A DNA stretch of 5,553 nucleotides from Minisyncoccota bacterium (GTDB lineage: Bacteria; Patescibacteriota; Minisyncoccia; Moranbacterales; GCA-2747515), in NCBI GenBank assembly GCA_938044295.1, contig CALIRC010000090.1, forward strand, positions 1 through 5,553, given 5' to 3'. Of the stretch, positions 1 to 4,964 are shown in pieces (the first letter of the stretch is position 1; each line of letters begins with the position of its first letter). A program made the translations under genes and the position numbers. The notes under the pieces are model-generated. The model did no database searches. It was not told where the DNA came from and worked only from the letters and a program-made list of their open reading frames with translations.

Positions 1-1916
1 CCCTCAAGAAAATCCTTTTCAAAATCCTTCGGCACTACCGCTCCTACAGCTATGTATCCTATTTCATCTGTTTTTTGTACTCGATATTGTTCCGCCAATT
101 TTTCATCAATATGTTCCTGGCGCATAATTTCAGAAAAATCAAAGACTTGAATTTTCTGTTCATGACATTTCAAAACAAATGCTGCCATTTCTTTCTGAGA
201 GCCAGTGTAATTTATCATCGGATATAATGATGGAACATAATGCTGTCGTTCATCAGCGTCAGTGAGATGAGTCATCATTGTTAACTTTTCTCTAGAAAAA
301 TTTCCGATCTCAATACCTAGTTGACCAATTGCATTTGCGGTCACACCTATTCCTTTAGACCCATCAGCAATCACAATTGTTTTCATCGATCTATACAATT
401 TTTCAGCTTTTTTCCTCGACATTTTTTCTACTGCAATATTTCCTTCTCGTGGCTTCATCAAAGGAAACAATGTAACTTCTCTCAATGATTTATCTTCAAA
501 AAATGAAAAGAGCCTCTCACCAAAACCAAATCCACACGTTGGCGGCATACCGTACTCAAGCATCTCCACAAAATCCCAGTCTGGCATCATCGCTTCTTCA
601 TCACCTGCATCGAGGAGTTTTTGCTGCTCTGTAAAACGCAGTCTCTGATCAATTGGATCATTTAGCTCACTATATCCATTACCGACTTCCGCACCAGCAA
701 GAATAGGTTGAAATCGTTCTACTTGCGTGGGTTTATCACGCATCTTCTTGGCCAGTGGAGAGACAAGTTCTGGATGCCCCACAAGAAATGCAGGACCAGC
801 AATATTTTTACGACAATACTTCCACAAACTATCGATGTACCTTTCACGATTCTCACCTTCAAAGTCAATTCCAAGTTCCTCAATCTTAGCACGTAACACA
901 TCATCATCTGCATCCACTACATCAATACTAGTCTGCCTCTGTATCTCCTGTGCATAATCAACTTCCTGCCATGTGTCAGCAAGATCAAAGCTGTGGCCAC
1001 GCGCTTCAAATTTTGTCGTACCATACACTTCTAGCGCAATATGACGGTAAAGCTCTTGGACAAGTCCCATGCCATCCTTGTAGTCTGCATACGCCCAGTA
1101 AAATTCCATATTTGTAAACTCTTGCAAATGATTTGGACTACTACCTTCATTGCGATATGCTCGTCCAATTTCATACGTCTTTTCAAATCCTCCAGCCATC
1201 AATCGCTTCTGCCACAGCTCACCAATTGAAATTCGCAAATAGACATCCATATCAAAATCATTATGATAGGTCGCGAACGGACGCGCTTCTGCACCACCTG
1301 TTGTCGACTCTAATGTCGGTGTTTCAACAGCTAAAAATCCTTTTTTTTCCATAAATACGCGCGTTGCACGCCAAAAAGATGCACGTCTATAAAAAATAGA
1401 ACGCTTCTCAGGATATACCGTGAAATCAATATAACGTTTACGAAACTGATCATCCTCATCTTTTAGTCCAAAATGATCAGATGGCATATTGCGAAGTGCT
1501 TTTGTGAGTAGTGCCCATGCATCTGCCATAACTGATTTCTGACCAGCTTCTGTTACAAATGGAACGCCAGCAATCTGCACAAAATCACCGACGTCAATCA
1601 ATTTCACAAACGGTTTATACTGCGCATCATCTTCCAACAATTTTTTCGAAACAGCTACTTGGATGCGCCCAGTCTGGTCCTCAAGATCTACAAAAGAAAG
1701 ATTTCCATGTGAGCGTTTCGACCGGACACGACCAACAATAACAACAGAATCATCAGTCAATTTCTTCGCATCAAAAAAAGTCAAAACATCCGCTATAGTA
1801 TGAGATTTTTCTGATATTGCTGGGTATGACTCTATACCCTTCTCTGACAGTCGAGAAAGCTTAGCAATACGTTCTTCAAATTCATTTCCGACATGATTGT
1901 CTTTCGACTCTGTCAT
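1..1916 (-). CDS. lysS: Lysyl-tRNA synthetase, class II, with a DUF2000-like C-terminal extension (3' end beyond the window)
   Basis: Cytoplasmic enzyme that activates lysine with ATP and charges tRNA-Lys. I read an unbroken minus-strand frame of 638 codons from ATG 1914-1916 to the window edge. The next upstream in-frame stop is at 1926-1928; a GTG at 1920-1922 is the only other start. An N-terminal anticodon-binding OB-fold (about residues 55-140; VVIVGRVRSKRSHGNLSFVD) precedes the class II catalytic core. Motif 2 is RNEGSSPNHLQEFTNMEF (residues 255-272) and motif 3 is GFGFGER (462-468, arginine R468), followed by the usual LREVTLFPL. A normal LysS ends about 30 residues later. This one continues past residue 511 (MKTIVIADGSKGIGVTANAI) for at least 128 more residues, through HYVPSIIPMINY and IGYIAVGAVVPKDFEKDF. 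The order and spacing of these match the DUF2000 family, whose fold is, as I recall, like Pth2 peptidyl-tRNA hydrolase. Certain as LysS; the extension is assigned from memory of the family. Confidence 0.96.
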   Translation of the reverse strand, partial: MTESKDNHVGNEFEERIAKLSRLSEKGIESYPAISEKSHTIADVLTFFDAKKLTDDSVVIVGRVRSKRSHGNLSFVDLEDQTGRIQVAVSKKLLEDDAQYKPFVKLIDVGDFVQIAGVPFVTEAGQKSVMADAWALLTKALRNMPSDHFGLKDEDDQFRKRYIDFTVYPEKRSIFYRRASFWRATRVFMEKKGFLAVETPTLESTTGGAEARPFATYHNDFDMDVYLRISIGELWQKRLMAGGFEKTYEIGRAYRNEGSSPNHLQEFTNMEFYWAYADYKDGMGLVQELYRHIALEVYGTTKFEARGHSFDLADTWQEVDYAQEIQRQTSIDVVDADDDVLRAKIEELGIDFEGENRERYIDSLWKYCRKNIAGPAFLVGHPELVSPLAKKMRDKPTQVERFQPILAGAEVGNGYSELNDPIDQRLRFTEQQKLLDAGDEEAMMPDWDFVEMLEYGMPPTCGFGFGERLFSFFEDKSLREVTLFPLMKPREGNIAVEKMSRKKAEKLYRSMKTIVIADGSKGIGVTANAIGQLGIEIGNFSREKLTMMTHLTDADERQHYVPSLYPMINYTGSQKEMAAFVLKCHEQKIQVFDFSEIMRQEHIDEKLAEQYRVQKTDEIGYIAVGAVVPKDFEKDFLE

Positions 1917-1946
1917 ATACACACATTAGCGAGATAGATACCACTC

Positions 1947-1975
1947 AGTGTACCTTTTTTATGCAAAAAAATCAA
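1947..1975 (-). promoter_or_regulatory. Probable sigma70-type promoter of lysS
   Basis: On the minus strand TTGATT (1970-1975) and TACACT (1947-1952) are separated by 17 bases; each matches the consensus hexamer at four of six positions. Transcription would start near 1940, leaving a leader of about 24 bases. No Shine-Dalgarno is seen before the ATG. The -35 box sits inside the T-tract of the greA terminator. Confidence 0.5.
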
Positions 1976-1998
1976 AAAGACAACAAGAAAATGTTGTC
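1971..1998 (-). terminator. Intrinsic terminator downstream of greA
   Basis: A perfect 7-bp stem (arms 1992-1998 and 1979-1985, GACAACA/TGTTGTC on the minus strand) with a 6-base loop is followed on the minus strand by TTTTTGAT and more T. It begins 62 bases after the greA stop. The stem has only three G-C pairs, so it may be leaky. Confidence 0.65.
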
Positions 1999-2059
1999 AA
2001 AAAATCTCTACTGACTTTTTAAAAGACAACATCAAGTTTGCATTTTTCCTAAGAAAGAC

Positions 2060-2515
2060 TTATTTAACCTTAAGAATTTCGTAATTGACATCCCCAGCTG
2101 GAGTACTAACTGGAACTTTATCTCCAGCATTGGAACCCATAAGCGCCTTTCCAATAGGTGATTCATTAGAAATTTTATTTGCAGCAGGATCTGCTTCATT
2201 GGAGCCGACGATTTCAAACGTCATTTCCTTACCTTTTACTTTTACAGTCACTATCGATCCTATTTGCGCAGAAGAATCAGCATCATCATGCTCAGCAATT
2301 TCTACATCCTTAAGAATCATCTCTAGTTCAGCAACTCGCTGCTCATTTTCAGCTTGTTGTTCTTTTGCAGCTGAATACTCAGCATTTTCACTAAGGTCAC
2401 CTTGTTCTTTTGCTTCTTTGATCGCATTAGCAATGTCTTGTCTAATTGCTACTGTACGCTCTTCCAATTCATCTTGTAGTTTTTTTAAACCTTCTTCTGT
2501 TACAAGTCGTGTCAT
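2060..2515 (-). CDS. greA: Transcription elongation factor GreA
   Basis: GreA binds the secondary channel of RNA polymerase and stimulates cleavage of backtracked transcripts, rescuing stalled elongation. The 151-residue product is close to the usual length of about 158. The N-terminal half (1-75) is the antiparallel coiled coil. Its tip carries the family signature GDLSENAEYSAAKE, with the conserved acidic pair at D40 and E43 that positions catalytic magnesium. The C-terminal half is the FKBP-like domain, with the family-typical SPIGKALMG near 117-126 and STPAGDVNYEIL near the end. The ATG start gives the standard GreA N-terminus (MTRLVTEEGLKKL). There is no Shine-Dalgarno: the ATG follows a run of A and TT. 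It is the gene before lysS but separated from it by a terminator and a separate promoter, so the pair is probably not one tight operon. A 147-codon plus-strand frame over it is an antisense shadow. Confidence 0.97.
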   Translation of the reverse strand: MTRLVTEEGLKKLQDELEERTVAIRQDIANAIKEAKEQGDLSENAEYSAAKEQQAENEQRVAELEMILKDVEIAEHDDADSSAQIGSIVTVKVKGKEMTFEIVGSNEADPAANKISNESPIGKALMGSNAGDKVPVSTPAGDVNYEILKVK

Positions 2516-2530
2516 AATTTTTTTTTAGTC

Positions 2531-2558
2531 ATTATAGAAACCGTATATTTCACAGTAA
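2531..2558 (-). promoter_or_regulatory. Proximal greA promoter
   Basis: A perfect -10 box TATAAT lies at 2531-2536 on the minus strand. The best -35 candidate is TTACTG (2553-2558) at 16-base spacing, which is weak. Transcription would start near 2524, giving a leader of only about 9 bases, almost leaderless. The 8-base palindrome TTACGTAA (2559-2566) adjoins the -35 and could be a binding site, but may be chance. Confidence 0.5.
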
Positions 2559-2631
2559 TTACGTAAAATACAGTGGCTCTAAAACAATTTAACCCAGAAG
2601 CCATATCTGAGAGAAATAAAACATGCACTCC

Positions 2632-2660
2632 AGTATACTAAAACTGTACGTCACTGTCAA
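2632..2660 (-). promoter_or_regulatory. Strong near-consensus promoter facing greA
   Basis: On the minus strand a perfect TTGACA (2655-2660) is followed after exactly 17 bases by TATACT (2632-2637, five of six matches). Initiation would be near 2625, about 110 bases upstream of the greA ATG. It is the best sigma70-type match in the window. No gene other than greA follows it, so it most likely gives greA a second, longer leader or makes a short RNA. Confidence 0.6.
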
Positions 2661-2886
2661 CACACATTAAAAATGTATTATCTAAGGCATTTTGCTATGT
2701 AAGTAAGTAAGAAAATAATAATTAAAACGCTTCTGTGCAATCGACCATTTACACATTATCCGACAACGAAATGCTACCATCACAGAAGAAACAAATAAAA
2801 TTCATAAGTTATACCATCTCTACATACAATATCTACCTCTCATTATACTATAAAAAAGTTTCAAATAATCTCAAAAAAGCATCAAA
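2661..2886. other. Intergenic stretch without a recognisable gene
   Basis: I see no convincing coding frame or RNA gene on either strand. It is very AT-rich and includes three tandem TAAG units (2700-2711) and a distant inverted repeat CTTCTGTG/CACAGAAG (2730-2737 and 2781-2788, 43-base gap). That repeat could close a structured RNA or be chance. A long plus-strand frame beginning here is an antisense shadow of the repeat-protein gene to its right. Confidence 0.5.
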
Positions 2887-2917
2887 AAAAACACCTCACA
2901 CGAAAAGAGGTGTTTTT
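2887..2917 (-). terminator. Intrinsic terminator of the repeat-protein gene, possibly bidirectional
   Basis: A perfect 11-bp stem (2887-2897 with 2907-2917; core CACCTC/GAGGTG flanked by A5/T5) encloses a 9-base loop. On the minus strand the stem runs into a long T stretch. It starts 28 bases after the stop of the gene at 2945-3349. The plus-strand side also ends in five T, so it could act in both directions. Confidence 0.85.
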
Positions 2918-2944
2918 GATGTTTTGAAGTCAATCAACTCTAAA

Positions 2945-3349
2945 TTACTGCTGCATTGCTTCGCCAGTTTTTTCGACAGCTTTTCCAGCAGCATCCATCG
3001 CTTCCTCTGCTACTTCACCTGTTTTCTCTGCAGCTTCAGCAGCAACATTACCAGTAGCATCCATTGCATCCCCTGCTACATCACCAGTCTTTTTTACTGC
3101 ATCTACTGCAGCATCTCCAGTAGCTTCAACAACATCTCCCGTTGCTTCAACAGCTTCCCCTGCTACTTCACTTGTTTTCTTAGCGGCATCCATTGCAGCG
3201 TCACCAGTCTTCTCCACTACATCACCTGTAGCATCCATTGCGTCCCCTGCTACATCACCAGCCTTGTTCATAACCGAACCAATCATACTCGCTGCAAGAT
3301 AACCGATAATGAGAAAGATAATTGCAATAGCAATATTTTTACCATTCAT
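2945..3349 (-). CDS. Membrane-anchored protein of 11/7-residue amphipathic repeats (LEA/YtxH-like)
   Basis: Small protein of 134 residues; precise function unknown. Residues 5-27 form one hydrophobic segment (IAIAIIFLIIGYLAASMIG), a likely membrane anchor or uncleaved signal. From residue 30 to the end the sequence is built of 11-residue blocks such as TGDVAGDAMDA and 7-residue blocks such as TGDVVEK. They alternate 11+7+11 to give 29-residue units at 30-58 and 59-87, a shortened unit at 88-109 lacking the 7-mer, and a partial one at 110-134. It is rich in Ala, Gly, Asp, Glu, Lys and Thr, lacks Cys, Pro and Trp, and is acidic overall. Eleven- and seven-residue periods suit a long amphipathic helix, as in group 3 LEA proteins and the tails of YtxH-like proteins. 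By analogy it may coat a membrane or act as a stress or envelope spacer. Its own promoter and terminator make it monocistronic. No Shine-Dalgarno is seen. The antisense frame is longer but Cys/Ser/Phe-rich and crosses the terminator. Confidence 0.85.
   Translation of the reverse strand: MNGKNIAIAIIFLIIGYLAASMIGSVMNKAGDVAGDAMDATGDVVEKTGDAAMDAAKKTSEVAGEAVEATGDVVEATGDAAVDAVKKTGDVAGDAMDATGNVAAEAAEKTGEVAEEAMDAAGKAVEKTGEAMQQ
2948..3262 (-). repeat. Degenerate 87-bp coding repeats
   Basis: Two full 87-bp units (3176-3262 and 3089-3175), a 66-bp unit (3023-3088) and a 75-bp partial unit (2948-3022) encode the 29-residue protein repeats. The TGDVAGDAMDATG-type segment is nearly identical in DNA at two places (around 3054-3085 and 3223-3260), suggesting recent internal duplication. 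Such tracts can change copy number by slippage or recombination. Confidence 0.75.
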
Positions 3350-3379
3350 ATTTTCTATAATTAAACCTATTACACAACG

Positions 3380-3408
3380 AGCGTATCATGTACCATATGT
3401 TACGTCAA
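3380..3408 (-). promoter_or_regulatory. Promoter of the repeat-protein gene
   Basis: On the minus strand TTGACG (3403-3408) is followed at 17 bases by TACGCT (3380-3385), with a TG one base upstream of the hexamer (extended -10). Initiation near 3373 would leave a leader of about 24 bases. Confidence 0.5.
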
Positions 3409-3445
3409 ATGTAGTCTTTAAAAGGAAATATGCAGAATAATATGA

Positions 3446-3556
3446 CAAAAATACACAAAAAAATCAATCAATAATACTAAAGATGATATAAATGTAACAG
3501 ACGGAAAAATTCTTGCATCAGATATTTCAGATACAAATTTCCAAATTTATACATAA
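3446..3556 (+). pseudogene. Plus-strand coding remnant, C-terminus of an Ig-like domain
   Basis: The plus-strand frame from 3446 to the TAA at 3554-3556 has no start codon ATG, yet its last 21 codons (3491-3553) read NVTDGKILASDISDTNFQ and then IYT. This resembles the last strands of Ig-like domains of secreted bacterial proteins, which often end in a pattern like VTDG...ASDxSDxNFxI. The preceding codons are Lys/Asn-rich and unconvincing. The stop is followed at once by the hairpin at 3561-3581, as expected for the 3' end of a gene. I infer the tail of a deleted surface-protein gene. It may be a chance frame, since only about 20 residues carry the signal. Confidence 0.35.
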
Positions 3557-3581
3557 AAAAACACTATGATATTCATAGTGT
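3555..3581 (-). terminator. Intrinsic terminator downstream of the pilin-like gene
   Basis: A perfect 9-bp stem (3561-3569 with 3573-3581; ACACTATGA/TCATAGTGT) with a 3-base loop is followed on the minus strand by a run of T (3555-3560). It lies 60 bases after the stop of the gene at 3641. The plus-strand side is followed by ATTTTG, so weak termination of a plus-strand transcript is also possible. Confidence 0.7.
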
Positions 3582-3640
3582 ATTTTGATAGCAGTTGAGC
3601 ACAGATCATACTCAATTAATTTTTATGAAATGTGCCAGAT

Positions 3641-3952
3641 TCAGGAAAACTCTTCCACTTCCTTACATTCTTCGGTAGTAAAATCGCATTGTGCTTTAAT
3701 AACCTTCCGCACCCCCTTTTCAATCCAATATGCAGCGCAATCAATATAAATATAGTCTTCCAAATGCCATGTCCAGCACGTTATCTCCACATCAGTTTTT
3801 CCATATGTAGTCATTATATATTGTGCCATCAGCCTCTCTCCTTTTCTTTCATTGGAGCAAGTAGTAGGAATAGCAACTGCTAAAATCCCAATGATAGCAA
3901 TAACGAGAACCAATTCTAGCAATGTAAAACCATTTGCTTTGGAGTACTTCAT
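3641..3952 (-). CDS. Type IV pilin-like (pseudopilin) protein, short and cysteine-rich
   Basis: A 103-residue prepilin-like protein. It opens with a short positive leader and the class III signal NGFTLLELVLVIAIIGILAV. A prepilin peptidase would cut between G8 and F9 and methylate F9; E13 is the conserved Glu5 of the mature protein. The hydrophobic helix ends at P29, mature position 21, one residue short of the usual Pro22. The globular part is only about 70 residues, where major pilins have about 110-130, and holds five cysteines (32, 59, 72, 89, 96), so disulfides are possible. This size fits a minor pilin or pseudopilin of a type IV pilus, secretion or DNA-uptake machine. None of the assembly genes is in the window. 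A GGAG lies six bases before the ATG. Family membership is clear; the role within the machine is not. Confidence 0.88.
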   Translation of the reverse strand: MKYSKANGFTLLELVLVIAIIGILAVAIPTTCSNERKGERLMAQYIMTTYGKTDVEITCWTWHLEDYIYIDCAAYWIEKGVRKVIKAQCDFTTEECKEVEEFS

Positions 3953-3958
3953 TTTTTT

Positions 3959-3962
3959 CTCC
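3959..3962 (-). promoter_or_regulatory. Shine-Dalgarno site of the pilin-like gene
   Basis: GGAG on the minus strand, separated by six A residues from the ATG at 3950-3952. It fixes the start codon and is the only clear Shine-Dalgarno at a supported gene in this window. Confidence 0.7.
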
Positions 3963-3981
3963 AGTTCGAAAACACAAAATT

Positions 3982-4010
3982 ATTAAATCATTTTTTAATA
4001 AAAAAGTCAA
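3982..4010 (-). promoter_or_regulatory. Promoter of the pilin-like gene
   Basis: On the minus strand TTGACT (4005-4010) and TTTAAT (3982-3987) are spaced by 17 bases, each five of six matches, with a TG one base before the -10. Initiation near 3975 gives a leader of about 23 bases including the GGAG. Bases 4011-4140 upstream hold no feature I can support. Confidence 0.65.
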
Positions 4011-4143
4011 TAATTATGCGAAATTTTGTCTTACGAATTTCTGTCACAAAAATCCTTTTACTGATCCCTATTTGAATTGCTGCAATTTGCAGAAACTCAT
4101 GATGCCGCATAGAATCAATTTTAATACCTAGAAATTTAAATAA

Positions 4144-4217
4144 TCAATGCAAGACAGAGTAGCGTATCAGCTACTCTGTCATGATTTGTCTCTATAGTAC
4201 AAAGATCATTGCATTGA
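4144..4217. repeat. Two-stem inverted repeat, probable terminator of the FN3 gene
   Basis: The inner hairpin is a perfect 11-bp stem (4153-4163 with 4170-4180; GACAGAGTAGC/GCTACTCTGTC) with a 6-base loop. Immediately outside its left arm, TCAATGCAA (4144-4152) pairs perfectly with TTGCATTGA (4209-4217), giving a second 9-bp stem. The inner hairpin is followed on the minus strand by TTGCATTGATTATTT, only moderately T-rich. It could end transcripts from the FN3 gene, whose stop lies about 295 bases away. The outer stem suggests a larger RNA structure or a mobile-element end. Confidence 0.55.
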
Positions 4218-4287
4218 ATACTGTAGTGATCCACTGGGGGGGGTGCACGCACGCAGAAAGATCATCGATTCCTTAATCAATTTACTC
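4218..4287. other. Gene-free stretch with a G8 homopolymer
   Basis: I find no gene here. Eight consecutive G (4236-4243) followed by TGCACGCACGCAG form a GC-rich island in AT-rich surroundings. AAAGATCAT occurs on both sides (4201-4209 and 4257-4265) as a 9-base direct repeat. Confidence 0.5.
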
Positions 4288-4478
4288 TTACTTTTGTTCT
4301 TGTGTCCGTGTATCCGCTTTTGGAGTAACTGTGCATGTGCAATCAAAGATAAAATGTCATGCAATACTACTCAGAGGGAAGCTTTGATTTATTTTTTGTC
4401 CAGACTGAGGTGAGAGAAAATTTACCTAGGCTTTTTGGTGAATTCTGGCATCGGGAATGTCGCACCAACCTTAATCAC
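4288..4478 (-). pseudogene. Decayed or frameshifted 3' continuation of the FN3 protein gene
   Basis: Immediately past the TGA of the FN3 ORF, the minus strand carries two protein-like segments in other frames. Positions 4422-4478 read VIKVGATFPMPEFTKKPR and then stop. One base out of phase, 4360-4425 read VNFLSPQSGQKINQSF and then PLSSIA, which resembles the opening strands of an Ig-like domain (V-F-x-SP-x-x-G). After a TGA (4357-4359) the same frame continues to 4288 with FDCTCTVTPKADTRTQEQK. One added base at each of two junctions plus one sense change would join all this to the FN3 ORF. I infer a once longer surface protein. Each segment is short, so chance is possible. Confidence 0.35.
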
Positions 4479-4870
4479 TCTGTCGTAAATGATCCTGTAG
4501 TTGAATGTTTCATACCAGCTTCATTAGTTGTATGAATCTTGTAATAGTAGGTTGTATCAGGTGTCAATCCAGTCATCTTTTGTCTGTGCGTCGAGTAGTT
4601 AAATGATTCTTCTAGTTTTGTTTGTTCTCCGTATTTTTGTGTTGTACCGTACTGGACGTAGGCTTGGACGTTTTGACTTGCTGTAAAAAGAAGTGCTGCT
4701 GAGGTCTGAGTAACTTCTATTGCTCTGTGAGAATCGATGGAATAATTTCTTTTTGGAGTTGCTTCGGAAATACTGAGAGTTGGGGTTGGGATACTAGTGT
4801 TTGATGAGATAAGAAAGCCTGTGAAAATCCCGAAGAATGCTAGAGCGATAAGGTAATTCATATTTTTCAT
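4475..4870 (-). CDS. Exported single-domain fibronectin type III protein
   Basis: A 131-residue protein; role unknown. Residues 6-22 form a hydrophobic segment after MKNMN, a signal peptide or N-terminal anchor. Residues 24-47 are a Ser/Thr/Pro linker. From about 48 to 130 there is one FN3-like beta-sandwich: ITQTSA-type strand B (TQTSAALLFTA), YVQYGTTQKYGEQ, then the very typical LTPDTTYYYKIHTTNEAG and the final strand GSFTT. This version is close to the N-terminal domain of purple acid phosphatases and to FN3 modules of bacterial surface proteins. No enzyme domain follows, so it probably binds or displays. ATG 4868-4870 is preferred; the ATG at codon 4 is an alternative. No Shine-Dalgarno is seen. 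The frame stops exactly at the end of the FN3 fold, but protein-like sequence continues out of frame, so the gene may be truncated. Confidence 0.8.
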   Translation of the reverse strand: MKNMNYLIALAFFGIFTGFLISSNTSIPTPTLSISEATPKRNYSIDSHRAIEVTQTSAALLFTASQNVQAYVQYGTTQKYGEQTKLEESFNYSTHRQKMTGLTPDTTYYYKIHTTNEAGMKHSTTGSFTTE

Positions 4871-4896
4871 AGGATGAGTATTATTAATTTTAATTG

Positions 4897-4924
4897 ATTA
4901 TATTGCAACATAACTTTAGCTCAG
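4897..4924 (-). promoter_or_regulatory. Promoter of the FN3 protein gene
   Basis: A perfect TATAAT lies at 4897-4902 on the minus strand. The best -35 candidate is CTGAGC (4919-4924) at 16 bases, three of six matches. Initiation near 4890 gives a leader of about 20 bases. Confidence 0.5.
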
Positions 4925-4935
4925 GTATAGCTAAA
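4915..4935. repeat. Inverted repeat over the -35 region of the FN3 gene
   Basis: TTTAGCT (4915-4921) and AGCTAAA (4929-4935) are perfect inverted 7-mers with a 7-base gap. They cover the proposed -35 box, which suits an operator for a dimeric regulator. The site could also be a weak hairpin ending the transcript of the upstream Cys-rich ORF (stop at 4965); no T-tract follows. Confidence 0.4.
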
Positions 4936-4964
4936 TATGATAGAGTCATATACTTGATTATTAT

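Noticed and set aside
708..1741. Several 60-76-codon frames on both strands inside lysS
   Set aside because: All overlap the unbroken LysS frame and have no family resemblance or initiation signals.
2085..2528. 147-codon plus-strand frame opposite greA
   Set aside because: greA is unmistakable on the other strand; this frame is its shadow.
2730..2788. Inverted 8-mers CTTCTGTG/CACAGAAG as a structured RNA
   Set aside because: The 43-base gap is AT-rich and without secondary stems, so chance is the simplest explanation.
2735..3364. 209-codon plus-strand frame opposite the repeat protein
   Set aside because: Antisense shadow of the repeat gene: rich in Cys, Ser, Phe and Ile as expected from the complement of GC/GAT-rich codons. 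It crosses an 11-bp terminator hairpin and has no promoter or ribosome site.
3430..3474. 14-codon plus-strand ORF preceded by AAAGGA
   Set aside because: Too short and Asn/Lys-rich, with no conserved context; the Shine-Dalgarno-like match is expected by chance in A-rich DNA.
3934..4131. 65-codon plus-strand frame upstream of the pilin-like gene
   Set aside because: It overlaps the pilin start and its well-formed minus-strand promoter; composition is that of AT-rich non-coding DNA.
4198..4351. Alternative minus-strand frame of about 50 codons across the G8 tract
   Set aside because: Lys-rich and featureless, runs through the homopolymer and half of the outer inverted repeat, and has no start signal; the shifted frame at 4288-4347 looks more protein-like.
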